From Bacteroidia bacterium (GTDB lineage Bacteria; Bacteroidota; Bacteroidia; AKYH767-A; OLB10), in contig JBAOIA010000012.1 in NCBI GenBank assembly GCA_037045145.1, forward strand, positions 930,001-994,000: a stretch of 64,000 nt of DNA. The letters are read 5' to 3'. Below are positions 37,501 to 45,754 of this stretch, piece after piece. The position numbers were made by a program, and so were the translations under genes. The notes beneath the pieces were generated by a model that worked only from the letters and a program-made list of their open reading frames with translations, was not told where the DNA came from and made no database searches. Position 1 is the stretch's first letter, and the number at the start of each line of letters is the position of its first letter.

Positions 37501-37792
37501 TCAATTGAGCAAAACCATTAAAATTAATACTCAAAATCAAATACCATTTCAAATTGCATTGGCTACCTACCTGAATAACGGGCAACTTATTTTTAAGATT
37601 ATTGAAAATGGACAATCGACAATTGCCGCTGAAATCTATGATATTCATGGGTCTCTGATACTACAACAATCCTTCAACGCTGGCGAATTGCATTATCAGA
37701 TACAAATAAATAATTTAGCAAATGGAATATATTTGCTGAAAGTACTTTCTGACAAATCAATAGCAACCAAAAAATTCAGTGTACAGAAATAA
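34592..37792 (+). CDS. Secreted T9SS type A sorting-domain protein
   Basis: The 1066-residue protein has a signal peptide (about residues 1-21, ending NVRAQ). Beta-rich modules follow, first a lectin- or jellyroll-like part (about 25-200) and then a repetitive T/N-rich section (about 205-560, starting YRSITSGAWNVLSTWQSS, a block often seen in Bacteroidota surface proteins). A Cys-containing module (about 580-770, with CCGGACNGF) comes next. The end carries the linker PLPVELTYFNATLQNKEVKL, which commonly precedes the sorting domain, and GIYLLKV. The function is unrecognised; a surface-exposed structural or binding role is likely. It has its own consensus promoter. Confidence 0.86.
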   Translation: MKSTSFISLLLFLFSTSNVRAQLTLAEWNFPTNPDNAIVDIAIPANASKTIYTTGGTAVVAYGYAGATTQSAWTTGWDNGSGTKYWEAEINTTGYFNIELSSKQRSSATGPKNFAVEYKIGIAGTWTALAGAGSIVVADNFTSGVITDIPLPAACENQPSVYFRWIMTTNTSVNNSTVASGGSSRIDDVNIKANDSQNHYRSITSGAWNVLSTWQSSPDLITWSAAQILPNYYSKTITVRSGHTVTIAANVRIDETTIANGGTVNYNSRLLTINNGTGVDLQVNGTFTDGSSTSAAWLAGATWALGASGTYVKTENTNAVNWQNNYQGGINTIPSTASWVLNKTPSSVTTPSLTTLNMFYPNLTIMNTSGGVWTTGIGSVFTGSTATATIKGNLDIGGVLAPLLGTVDFLNDNSFATPIQVQGNVLIRGGCNLRNFGTGFEIFGNMTVNGSTSYGAANARKYRFSGSNAQSISGTAPLSSLQIFQLEMNKSSNSLTLLKSVKVDNNLNLISGIINSTGANILIVENGGTATSASNASFVNGPVQKNGSQAFIFPVGKNVNYRPIAIGNDIAGGTFWTENFNTGAGWTLANVMGPEGADPNPFVISDAEGGVAAGGCGVANNGNNTMHVSSVFNPNGGAAYDAGGLCGILYCPQTNRMAQSPTINCTGKSTISVGFNYIEFGEGTNDNATLWYYDGAIWAQIADMPKTSCCGGACNGFRQGHWTAYTIALPASANNNANVKIGLKWQNNDDGVGADPSFAIDDIYLSASSTSQFVAEYQRANPQVIIGNIRDASIDHISQCEYWTLNQISGSSSRNVTLSWDNTSCGVTLLGDLRVARWRTVGTVWNNLGNGGTTGTTTAGTIATTAPDNIFGPYTLSSASSENPLPVELTYFNATLQNKEVKLQWTTASEFNSDYFEIERANSNMTFEPLIRIPAAGFSNSLINYSTADTKPLSNESFYRLRQVDFNGDFQLSKTIKINTQNQIPFQIALATYLNNGQLIFKIIENGQSTIAAEIYDIHGSLILQQSFNAGELHYQIQINNLANGIYLLKVLSDKSIATKKFSVQK

Positions 37793-37941
37793 CCTATTTT
37801 ATCAATAGTTTTAAACAACGGTTTCCCTGTACCTGCAAAAAAATAACCTTCAACTGTTTTAACGGTTACTTCGCCAATACATTTATTAAACTCATTTCTT
37901 TTCATTATTTTGGTCACATCATTAAACCAAGCCGGCATTGA

Positions 37942-40900
37942 ATGTATAGATTTACAATATCAATATTGCTTTTCCTTTTCGGATACTTTAATGCCCATGC
38001 CGATTCTTTAGTATATAATTTAAGAAGCTACACCACCACCACCGGGCTTTCGGACAATCAGGTTACCTGTATTATAAAAGATCATTTCGGATTTATTTGG
38101 GTAGGTACAAAAGATGGACTGAATCGCTTCGATGGTAGAAATTTCCAGATATTTCAGTATCGTCTAAATTCAAATTCCGTTTGTGGAAATAACATTACCT
38201 GTCTTGAGATAACAGATGATTCTCTTTTGTGGATTGGCACTGCTTCCAATGGTTTTTGCAGCTACGACTATCGTACCAATCAATTTAAAAGTTATAATAC
38301 GCAAAATAGCAAGCTAAGAGTTGACAATATCAATGATTTGGTATTTGACAGAATAAGAAACTGTCTTTGGATAGCGATGAACAATGGTGGACTCCAACAA
38401 TTTGCTTTGTCAAAAATGCAAGTCAATCCACAAATATTTTCTAAAAATACATACTTTTCAGTTGCAGTAAAAGATTCTCTTTCCTTTTTTGCAGGCATTA
38501 CGGAATCACTAAAAACGCTTGACAAAATTGGAAAAACAAAATACAGTGGTGATGATATTGGACATACCTTTAACACAATATATATTGACCCGGATTCAAA
38601 AATTTGGTGTGGTGCCTGGGATAATGCATTACACCTCTTCAATCTACAAGGCAAAAGATTAAATTTCTATGTTTTTGACGGAACAAATAAATTAAAGAAC
38701 AGTGGTGAGGAAATTATTTCACTTACTTCTGATGGTGAAAACATTTGGTGTGGCACCAAAAGTTCAGGATTATTACTCTTCAATAAAAAGAGCGAAAAAT
38801 TTCTAAAGAATATTTCATTCACACAAATCATCAACACAAGGGTGAATGACTTATACTGCGACAATCGAAACAGGATATGGATTGCAACAGAAAATGGTCT
38901 GTTAGTTTACGACCCACAGTTAAATCTGTTTAAATCTGAATATCTACCTGTGCCAAAAAATGTATCATCTTGTAAAGTTAATGATCGAATTATTACAGAC
39001 AATGGATTGGATTTGGTAATAACCCAATGTGGTTTGTTTTACAGGTATTCCAAAAACGAATCGTATAAATTTAAAGATATCTATTACAAAAACGAAAAAC
39101 AGGAATTGTATTCTATAATTCAAAATAAAAATGGTGATATATTTATTGGAAGTAACAGAACTGTTTTCAAGTTCAACACAAAAGATTTATCATGCCACCC
39201 TATTGAGTTACATAAGAATCTTTCAAATTTATTTTTCTATTACGCATCCGCTTCACCAATCAACTCGCTAGCCAGTATAAATATAAATAATTCAGAACTA
39301 TTGCTATCCTCATTTTACGGAAATTTTATAGCGCTAATAGATTTGAAAAAACACAACCTATTTTATCTGTTTCAAGACAGTGCTTCGACCATAGCGGGTC
39401 TGGACAATTTAAGTCGCAAAATTTTTGTTGACTCTAAGAATAACATTTGGATTTGTGGCAAATCAAAAGGTATATCTTTTTTAGATTTAAAAAATACCGA
39501 CCCATTAGATGACTATGCGCCATTCTATGACAAAATAGTAAGTTGGCACGTAAACCCCGCTAACTGGCAAAAAAACATTAATAATAACGCTTTAAAAATC
39601 ACCAATGTGTATGACATTGTTGAGAATAATGATGGCACCTACTGGTTAACGACTCAAGGTGCCGGATTGGTGCATTTCGACAAGAACAATAAAAGCAATC
39701 CATTTGAAATGGCTCTTTCAGATATTACTTCAATGCAAGGGTTGACGCAAACCGGAGATTCTTTATTATGGATTGTCTCTTCATCCGGCATTTTGCAATA
39801 TAATACCAAAACCAATCGATTTAAACTATTTGATTCCAACAACGGAATTCAACAAAACATTACCGGATACTTTTTTAAAAAGAATAAATTTTTACCTGAC
39901 GAGGTAAGTGTTGGATTTAATGGCGGGTTCATTAGTTTTAATTCTGGACAATTCTCTTCTCAGCAAGAAAAGCCCGAAATTCAATTCTCAAAGCTTTGGG
40001 TTATGGACAATCCCGCAGACACACTTCTTTTTAAAAATATCAAACTCAAATACGACCAAAACTTTTTTAAAGTATATGTCTCATCTAACATATTTACTTC
40101 CAATGAACAAATTACTTACTACTATCAACTTTCCGGTATTGACATTGACTGGCGTAGCAATGAACAGAATCCTCTCATTACCTATACCAATTTACCTCCC
40201 GGTTGTTATACACTAAAAGTTAAGGCGGTTACCAATGACAATATTGAAAGTAATATTAAAAGTCTTGCCATTGTCATTACGCCTCCGTTCACCCAAACAA
40301 TCTGGTTTTATCTCATTATTATCTGCTGTATAGCTATCATTATTTATATGATTCACCGCTATCGTATTAATCAACTACTACAATTACAAGAAATGCGCAA
40401 TAATATTGCACGTGATTTGCACGATGATATTGGCAGTACATTAGGTAGTATTCATCTTTATAGCCAGATTGCAGATAAAAAACTCAGTCAGAGCAACACT
40501 AACGATACCAGAAACATCCTGGAAAAAATAAGGAGCTCTTCTAAAGAAATAATTGAAAAAACCAGTGAGGCTGTTTGGGTAGTTAAAGCTTCTAATGACA
40601 ACATTGCTAACCTAACCCTAAGAATAGAAAGTTATGCCGCCAGTGTTCTTGGCGAGGTGGGTATTGATTTTAGCCTCCAATCTAACAGCCATCAAAATAT
40701 AAAGCTTAGTATGCACCAACGGAAATGGTTATTTTTAATTTTTAAAGAAGCTATCCATAATATTGTAAAACATTCCCACTGTACAAAAGTAGATATTGCT
40801 TTAAATAGCTTTAACAGAGTATTAGAAATGATTATTAAAGATAATGGCATTGGGTTTAACAGTACGGCAAGTAGTTATTGTGTAAAAAATGGTAATGGCG

Positions 40901-41010
40901 GCAACGGAATTAATAATATGGCTTCCAGAGCAGCCGAATTGAATGCTACATTTAACATCATAAGTGCACAGGACACCGGTACCAAAATCACTATTTCACT
41001 TAAACATTAA
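37942..41010 (+). CDS. Beta-propeller (two-component-regulator propeller) sensor histidine kinase
   Basis: The 1022-residue kinase has a signal peptide (about 1-20). A periplasmic seven-bladed propeller pair made of two-component-regulator propeller repeats follows (about 30-690; FGFIWVGTKDGLNRFD, IWCGTKSSGLLLFN, IWIATENGLLVYD). A Y_Y_Y domain comes next (about 705-775, GIDIDWRSNEQNP...YTLKVKA), then one membrane helix (about 785-805), HisKA_3 with His827 in IARDLHDDIG, and a HATPase domain (DNGIGF, GNGINNMASRA). This resembles hybrid two-component sensors for glycans but lacks the receiver and AraC parts. It is followed by the NarL-type regulator at 41038, its probable partner. Confidence 0.92.
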   Translation: MYRFTISILLFLFGYFNAHADSLVYNLRSYTTTTGLSDNQVTCIIKDHFGFIWVGTKDGLNRFDGRNFQIFQYRLNSNSVCGNNITCLEITDDSLLWIGTASNGFCSYDYRTNQFKSYNTQNSKLRVDNINDLVFDRIRNCLWIAMNNGGLQQFALSKMQVNPQIFSKNTYFSVAVKDSLSFFAGITESLKTLDKIGKTKYSGDDIGHTFNTIYIDPDSKIWCGAWDNALHLFNLQGKRLNFYVFDGTNKLKNSGEEIISLTSDGENIWCGTKSSGLLLFNKKSEKFLKNISFTQIINTRVNDLYCDNRNRIWIATENGLLVYDPQLNLFKSEYLPVPKNVSSCKVNDRIITDNGLDLVITQCGLFYRYSKNESYKFKDIYYKNEKQELYSIIQNKNGDIFIGSNRTVFKFNTKDLSCHPIELHKNLSNLFFYYASASPINSLASININNSELLLSSFYGNFIALIDLKKHNLFYLFQDSASTIAGLDNLSRKIFVDSKNNIWICGKSKGISFLDLKNTDPLDDYAPFYDKIVSWHVNPANWQKNINNNALKITNVYDIVENNDGTYWLTTQGAGLVHFDKNNKSNPFEMALSDITSMQGLTQTGDSLLWIVSSSGILQYNTKTNRFKLFDSNNGIQQNITGYFFKKNKFLPDEVSVGFNGGFISFNSGQFSSQQEKPEIQFSKLWVMDNPADTLLFKNIKLKYDQNFFKVYVSSNIFTSNEQITYYYQLSGIDIDWRSNEQNPLITYTNLPPGCYTLKVKAVTNDNIESNIKSLAIVITPPFTQTIWFYLIIICCIAIIIYMIHRYRINQLLQLQEMRNNIARDLHDDIGSTLGSIHLYSQIADKKLSQSNTNDTRNILEKIRSSSKEIIEKTSEAVWVVKASNDNIANLTLRIESYAASVLGEVGIDFSLQSNSHQNIKLSMHQRKWLFLIFKEAIHNIVKHSHCTKVDIALNSFNRVLEMIIKDNGIGFNSTASSYCVKNGNGGNGINNMASRAAELNATFNIISAQDTGTKITISLKH

Positions 41011-41016
41011 TTAAAT

Positions 41017-41032
41017 TCACCATAATTGGTTA
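41017..41032 (+). promoter_or_regulatory. Operator-like inverted repeat, copy 3, at the regulator start
   Basis: TCACCATAATTGGTTA matches copies 1 and 2 apart from one base in the right arm. It lies in the 27-bp gap between the kinase stop and the regulator ATG (41038), covering the ribosome-binding region. A TTG (41033-41035) and CAGATTTG (41056-41063) follow at the same 20-bp spacing as in copy 2, but that element would fall inside the regulator's first codons. Confidence 0.55.
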
Positions 41033-41037
41033 TTGCA

Positions 41038-41736
41038 ATGGCTAAAAAAAAGAATCAGATTTGTGATGTGAATAAAACATTAACCGACAAGAAACTGAAA
41101 GTTATCATTGTTGATGACAATAAAAATATTCGTGAATCTGTATCACTGCTTTTACAGGACACCCCCTCGTTACAATTAGTGGCTGCCTACGACTCTGGAG
41201 TGGAATGCATTAAACATCTTGAAGAAATTATGCCTGATATTATTCTGATGGATATTGATATGCCTAAAATGTCCGGTATTGAAACTGTAAAAATAATCCG
41301 TAACTCTTTCCCCGGATTACCCATTCTGATGCTAACCGGGTTTGAAGATGATGACAAGGTTTTTGATTCGATTTGTGCTGGTGCTAATGGTTATATTCTA
41401 AAAAATGCCAGTATGGATTTGCTCATCAATCAAATCCATGAAGCCTATTTAGGTGGGGCGCCCATGACTCCTGTTATAGCCAGAAAAGTATTAAACATGT
41501 TTTCAGCCTCTTTTGTCAATCATCAGGAAAATGAAAACTATAACCTAAGTAAACGCGAAAAAGAAGTATTGGAGCTATTGGTCAATGGCAAATCCTACAA
41601 AGTGATTGCAACTGAATTAGCAATTAGTTATGAGACTGTTCACAGCCATATTAAGAAAATATATCACAAGCTGCATGTCAGTTCTATTGGTGAAGCCGTT
41701 TCAAAGACTATAAAACAAAAAATACTTGGCAAATAG
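41038..41736 (+). CDS. NarL/LuxR-type response regulator, second
   Basis: The start is taken as the ATG at 41038 rather than an upstream TTG, giving about 232 residues. The receiver domain has its acidic pair in IIVDDN, phosphoacceptor Asp72 in ILMDIDMPKMSG, switch Thr in MLTGFEDDD and Lys in YILKNAS. The LuxR-type helix-turn-helix is at the end (LSKREKEVLELLVNG, then ISYETVHSHIKKIYHKLHV). It resembles the regulator at 21444, including the segments GGAPMTPVIARKVL and GGAPMSPAIARKTL. It follows the propeller kinase by 27 bp and is probably autoregulated through the inverted repeat over its start. Its stop is 1 bp from that of the convergent TonB receptor gene. Confidence 0.9.
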   Translation: MAKKKNQICDVNKTLTDKKLKVIIVDDNKNIRESVSLLLQDTPSLQLVAAYDSGVECIKHLEEIMPDIILMDIDMPKMSGIETVKIIRNSFPGLPILMLTGFEDDDKVFDSICAGANGYILKNASMDLLINQIHEAYLGGAPMTPVIARKVLNMFSASFVNHQENENYNLSKREKEVLELLVNGKSYKVIATELAISYETVHSHIKKIYHKLHVSSIGEAVSKTIKQKILGK

Positions 41737-41737
41737 A

Positions 41738-44008
41738 TTAAGGTGTAATAATGATTTGAAAAAGCCACATTCGTGGTGCTTCAAGCTGTGATGGTATTCC
41801 GGAGTACTCGTGATTGAACAAGTTTCTTGCAATAACAGAAAACGCCATTTGAGGATTGAGTTTATAACTTAGGTTTGCATCATAAATCCAATCACCTTTA
41901 TCGTGTTCGGCACGATATCTTTTAACCCCCGGAAGCAATTCATTAAATACAACATCAATATTTTCCATAAAACTATTGTATCGGCAATTCACCGCTAATG
42001 AAATTTTTCCATAACCTACACTTCCATAACCCTTAAACAAATTTCTGTACCGATACTTAAGAAAGTTAAAAGACACTGTACCTGTTGATGCCTTCAATGA
42101 GTCAAAGTCAGTTAATTCTGGATCAATATAGGTGTAGCCACCACCCAGTTGAAGATTGATTTTTTTAAGAATTGTTGCCTGCACACCAAGTTCAAACTCC
42201 ATTCCATCTATACGTGTATTACCAATGTTCAATGATTTAAATCCAAGTCCAAAAAGTGGATCTTTGAATGGATCTCCATAACTTCCGAAAGCAAACTCAA
42301 GCATGTTCTTATACTCACTTCTAAAAACCGATGCATCTACATATCCTGAAAATTGTTTGCCGACAGCAAATAACTGCCTCAACCCTATCTCGGCACTCCA
42401 TCCGCTTTCAGAAAATATTGAATCGTTTGGATAAATTACAATTGATCCGACTCTGGTTTTAACATACTTTTCCGCAATGGATGGGAATCTGTATCCTTGT
42501 CCATAACTACTGCGCAAATACGTGGCACGTAATAAACGTAAGTTTACACCGGCTCTGACTACAGGCTTGGATTCGGCTTTGCTGTAACGGAAACGAAACT
42601 GCTCCCATCGCCAGCCTAATGAAAGATTTAATCTGTCAAAAAACTTTTTATCGGCTTGTGCATATAATGCTTTGTTATATGTTTTTCTGCTTCCATATAG
42701 GTCACTACGCACACCACCATCAGTAACTACACCTCCACCGGTAAGCACCAGATTCCATTTCTCAAAACGCTGCTGTAATTGTACTTCAGAATAATACAAA
42801 TCGGCAAATGCTTCCTGATCGGTATCATTATAATTTAATGTTCTGAAATAACGTGAACGCCACTTTGCACTAAAACCTTTTTTATGATGGTAAGTGATAA
42901 ATGGATCAATGTTGTAGCGTACTGTATGGTAATTGCTCAGTGTAGAAGTGGAGTCATCAACACCACCACTGGGAATATAGGCTCCTGTAGTATCATCATT
43001 CCAGATAATAAACAAACCTCCGAAAGACTCCATATAATTGGCATTAACGCCAACAGCAAGCCCTTCAATTTTTGGAAATTTGTAACGGGTATTGATATTA
43101 ATTCTCGCTCTTTTTTCTGTTTCTCCCTTTCTGAATCCTTCATCCAGCAGGTAATGTCCTCCGGCAACAAAATCCCACTGACCAAACTTTTGTGAATGAA
43201 ACATATTTGCTCCACTGAGCATTTGCGTGGCTTTTCCCCACCACTTTATCTCTTTTCTTCGAGGAGAGTCATAAATTCCATTATATTGAACAATTTTTGT
43301 TATTGGTTCCGATTTAGCATATCCCGTCCTGAAGTTTATGACGCCATTCATAGCAGAAGAACCATAAAGTGCCGAAGATGCCCCTTTAATAATTTCTATC
43401 TGCTCCAGATTTTCTATTGGCAGAAAACTCCATTTGGCATCGTTGGCATCGGCACTCAACATGGGCATATCATCAACCAGCACCAACACCCTGCTGCCGG
43501 CACCATAACTAAATCCGCTCCCTCCACGAATATTTGCTTGCCCGTCATTTACATTCAACCCTGTCACATGTTCCAAGGCAGTTTCTACATTGTTGTCACC
43601 GGTTGTTTCAAAACTCTTAGGTTTAATGGTCTCCATAGATACCGTAACCTCTTCTTGTTTTTGTTCAAACTTTCCGGCACTGACTACCACCGACTGCAGT
43701 TGCTTTCTTAATGGAATTAGCTTTACATGCAGGTTTTCAATGGTTGTATCAACCTGAATAGCCCTCTCATAATTTTCATATCCCAGCAGCCTCATTTTCA
43801 GCACCCAACTTCCTTTTTCTAATGGTAGTTGAAAATTACCATCAACATCAGTAGTGGTTGCATGATTCTCATCAGTATAAATGGCAACGCCCGGCAATCC
43901 ACTGCTTTCATCGGTAACCTTCCCAATAACTTTATACTGCTGTGCATTAGCGGAAAGTAATACACACATGAAAAAAATTATAAACAAAATACTTTTCTTG
44001 GCAAACAT
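41738..44008 (-). CDS. TonB-dependent outer membrane receptor
   Basis: The start is set at the ATG at 44008 (MFAKKSILFIIFFMCVLLSA), giving 756 residues with a signal peptide ending NAQ; a longer reading begins with TTG and adds an unlikely prefix. A CarboxypepD_reg-like domain follows (about 25-105), then the TonB plug (about 115-225, with VETALEHVTGLNVNDGQANIR and GASSALYGSSAMNGVINFRT) and a 22-strand barrel ending in a hydrophobic strand with terminal residues IIITP. It imports an unknown ligand such as a siderophore, vitamin or peptide; the absence of a SusD partner argues against a polysaccharide system. The start region faces dprA divergently. Confidence 0.92.
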   Translation of the reverse strand: MFAKKSILFIIFFMCVLLSANAQQYKVIGKVTDESSGLPGVAIYTDENHATTTDVDGNFQLPLEKGSWVLKMRLLGYENYERAIQVDTTIENLHVKLIPLRKQLQSVVVSAGKFEQKQEEVTVSMETIKPKSFETTGDNNVETALEHVTGLNVNDGQANIRGGSGFSYGAGSRVLVLVDDMPMLSADANDAKWSFLPIENLEQIEIIKGASSALYGSSAMNGVINFRTGYAKSEPITKIVQYNGIYDSPRRKEIKWWGKATQMLSGANMFHSQKFGQWDFVAGGHYLLDEGFRKGETEKRARININTRYKFPKIEGLAVGVNANYMESFGGLFIIWNDDTTGAYIPSGGVDDSTSTLSNYHTVRYNIDPFITYHHKKGFSAKWRSRYFRTLNYNDTDQEAFADLYYSEVQLQQRFEKWNLVLTGGGVVTDGGVRSDLYGSRKTYNKALYAQADKKFFDRLNLSLGWRWEQFRFRYSKAESKPVVRAGVNLRLLRATYLRSSYGQGYRFPSIAEKYVKTRVGSIVIYPNDSIFSESGWSAEIGLRQLFAVGKQFSGYVDASVFRSEYKNMLEFAFGSYGDPFKDPLFGLGFKSLNIGNTRIDGMEFELGVQATILKKINLQLGGGYTYIDPELTDFDSLKASTGTVSFNFLKYRYRNLFKGYGSVGYGKISLAVNCRYNSFMENIDVVFNELLPGVKRYRAEHDKGDWIYDANLSYKLNPQMAFSVIARNLFNHEYSGIPSQLEAPRMWLFQIIITP

Positions 44009-44078
44009 GTTTTTCTTTGCAAATTCTGATTGATTGGGTACAAACCTAAAATATTCCTTCAAATCAGAATATATTACA

Positions 44079-45203
44079 ATGGAAAATAAATTAACAACAG
44101 AAAATTTAGTCTATCAAATTGCCTTGTCTTTGTTGCCCGGTGTGGGTGATGTCATTGCAAAAAATCTTGTAGGATATTGCGGAGGTGCTGAAGCTGTTTT
44201 TAACGAAAAGCAACAAGCTTTGCTTAAAATACCGAATGTAGGGCAGGTTGTTGCAGAAAAAATAAAAAAAGGAAAAGTAGAAGCACTGAAAAAAGCAGAA
44301 GGAGAAATATGTTTCATTGAAAAAAATAAAATCAAACCCCTATTTTTCACCTCTGATGATTATCCAAAAAGACTGAAGTCATGTAATGATTCGCCAATAT
44401 TACTTTATGTTAAAGGCAATGCAAACCTCAACCCTATAAAATGTATTGCATTTGTCGGCACCAGAAATGCTACAGACTATGGCAAAATGGTTACAGAAAA
44501 TCTGATTGGTGAAATGGCAGCGCTAAAAGGCATTATGACTATTAGTGGATTGGCTTATGGTATTGATATTGCAGCACACAAAGCAAGCCTGAAAAACAAT
44601 ATACCTACAACGGGAGTGGTAGCTCATGGACTGGACACCATTTACCCATCAGAACATAGATCAACAGCAGAAAAAATGCAGACTACTGGTGCTGTGGTGA
44701 GTGAGTTTATGAGTAAAACCAGAGCAGATAAAGAAAATTTTCCCAGAAGAAACAGAATCATTGCAGGTATGGCCGATGCTGTTATTGTAGTTGAATCCGG
44801 CACCAAAGGTGGTAGCCTGATTACTGCAGAATTAGCAAACTCCTACAACAGAGATGTTTTTGCTATTCCCGGTAATATTGATAAAGAGTATTCAAAAGGA
44901 TGCAATGCCTTAATCAGAAATAATAAAGCCAACCTCATTCAGTCTTTGGCAGATATTGAGTATTTGATGGGTTGGGATAAGGAAGAGCATAAATCGATAC
45001 CCAAACAAGCAAAACTTTTTGAAGAGCTCTCTGCCGATGAGCAGCTATTAGTTGACTTCCTAAAAGAAAATTCAAAAGCCGATATTGACTCCATTTGTTT
45101 TCGGTCAGGCATTAAATTAAATAAAATACCTTCTTTGCTGCTCAACCTCGAACTGAAAGGTGTGATTAAAAACTACCCGGGAAAAGTTTACGATTTAATA
45201 TAA
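44079..45203 (+). CDS. dprA: DNA processing protein DprA
   Basis: The start is the ATG at 44079; an upstream TTG would overlap the TonB receptor promoter region. The 374-residue protein has an N-terminal helix-hairpin-helix region (LLPGVGDVIAKNLV, IPNVGQVVAEKI), the Rossmann-type DprA core (FVGTRNATDYG, GLAYGIDIAAHKASL, FPRRNRIIAGMADAVIVVE, GTKGGSLITAELA) and a C-terminal winged-helix domain. DprA loads RecA onto incoming single-stranded DNA during natural transformation and is also widespread in non-competent bacteria. Other competence genes are not in the window. Confidence 0.96.
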   Translation: MENKLTTENLVYQIALSLLPGVGDVIAKNLVGYCGGAEAVFNEKQQALLKIPNVGQVVAEKIKKGKVEALKKAEGEICFIEKNKIKPLFFTSDDYPKRLKSCNDSPILLYVKGNANLNPIKCIAFVGTRNATDYGKMVTENLIGEMAALKGIMTISGLAYGIDIAAHKASLKNNIPTTGVVAHGLDTIYPSEHRSTAEKMQTTGAVVSEFMSKTRADKENFPRRNRIIAGMADAVIVVESGTKGGSLITAELANSYNRDVFAIPGNIDKEYSKGCNALIRNNKANLIQSLADIEYLMGWDKEEHKSIPKQAKLFEELSADEQLLVDFLKENSKADIDSICFRSGIKLNKIPSLLLNLELKGVIKNYPGKVYDLI

Positions 45204-45204
45204 A

Positions 45205-45228
45205 AAAGAAAAGCCCGCAAGAGCGGGC
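45205..45228. terminator. Bidirectional terminator between dprA and the lipoprotein gene
   Basis: GCCCGC-AAGA-GCGGGC (45213-45228) forms a perfect GC-rich hairpin. Its left flank is A-rich, giving a U-rich tail on the minus strand, so it best serves the minus-strand lipoprotein gene and less well the dprA transcript. Confidence 0.75.
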
Positions 45229-45253
45229 CGTATCTTCTAAAAATGGGAGCTGA

Positions 45254-45526
45254 TTACTTAGAAGTAGCTTCTTTTACAGCTTCAGTAGCCTGATTTACTA
45301 CAGCACCTGCAGTTGAATCTACAGTTTGTGCAGCGTCAGTAGCAACCTGAGCAGCGTCAGTAGCAGCTTGTTCAGCAGCAGAAGCAGCTTGTTGAGCAGC
45401 AGCAGCAATTGAATCCTGAGCAGCTTTAGCAGCTTCTTCCATTTTTTGTTTTTCTTCAGCAGAAGGACCGCATGCTACGATGCTGAACATTCCGGCAGCC
45501 ATAACTAAGGCAAGAACTTTTTTCAT
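45254..45526 (-). CDS. Small Ala-rich lipoprotein
   Basis: This 90-residue protein has a lipobox (FSIVACG, Cys near residue 19). After CGPSAEEKQKMEEAAKAA the mature part is nearly all Ala, Gln, Thr, Asp and Val in a repeating pattern (AAEQAATDAAQVATDAAQTV), consistent with a long amphipathic helix or coiled coil. It is likely to be an abundant envelope lipoprotein, perhaps structural; similar Ala-rich proteins are often annotated as hypothetical. Its promoter has an exact TAnnTTTG -7 element at 45568-45561, and it ends at the shared hairpin. Confidence 0.8.
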   Translation of the reverse strand: MKKVLALVMAAGMFSIVACGPSAEEKQKMEEAAKAAQDSIAAAAQQAASAAEQAATDAAQVATDAAQTVDSTAGAVVNQATEAVKEATSK

Positions 45527-45560
45527 TGTTTTGTAATTAATTGATTTGAAATTTGAGCGG

Positions 45561-45568
45561 CAAATATA
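45561..45568 (-). promoter_or_regulatory. -7 element of the Ala-rich lipoprotein gene
   Basis: On the minus strand this reads TATATTTG, an exact TAnnTTTG match, 35 bp before the start codon. The nearest TTG is 26 bp upstream, too far for a typical -33 box. Confidence 0.5.
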
Positions 45569-45696
45569 ACTTGCTTTACCTCTGTTAATTAAGTCAAGCT
45601 ATAAATTTTTATTACCTGTATTTCAATAACTTATGAAATTGAATGGGATATCGCTTTATTTTACACTATGTAATTCTTCTGAAAATACAGTTCATA

Positions 45697-45729
45697 TTGC
45701 ACTAATGGCATCTAATTTCACTACCTTTG
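45697..45729 (+). promoter_or_regulatory. Promoter of the superoxide dismutase gene
   Basis: TTG (45697-45699) and TACCTTTG (45722-45729) are separated by 22 bp, slightly longer than the usual 19-21. Confidence 0.55.
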
Positions 45730-45754
45730 TTGCTTAACATTTAAATTAAATATT

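Noticed and set aside
37696..37938. 80-codon minus-strand frame starting MPAWFNDVTKIMKRNEF
   Set aside because: The first half looks protein-like and could be a remnant, but the rest is antisense to the T9SS sorting domain; too little support.
41726..41750. Terminator between the convergent regulator and TonB receptor genes
   Set aside because: The stops are 1 bp apart and no hairpin is visible; termination presumably occurs inside the opposite gene.
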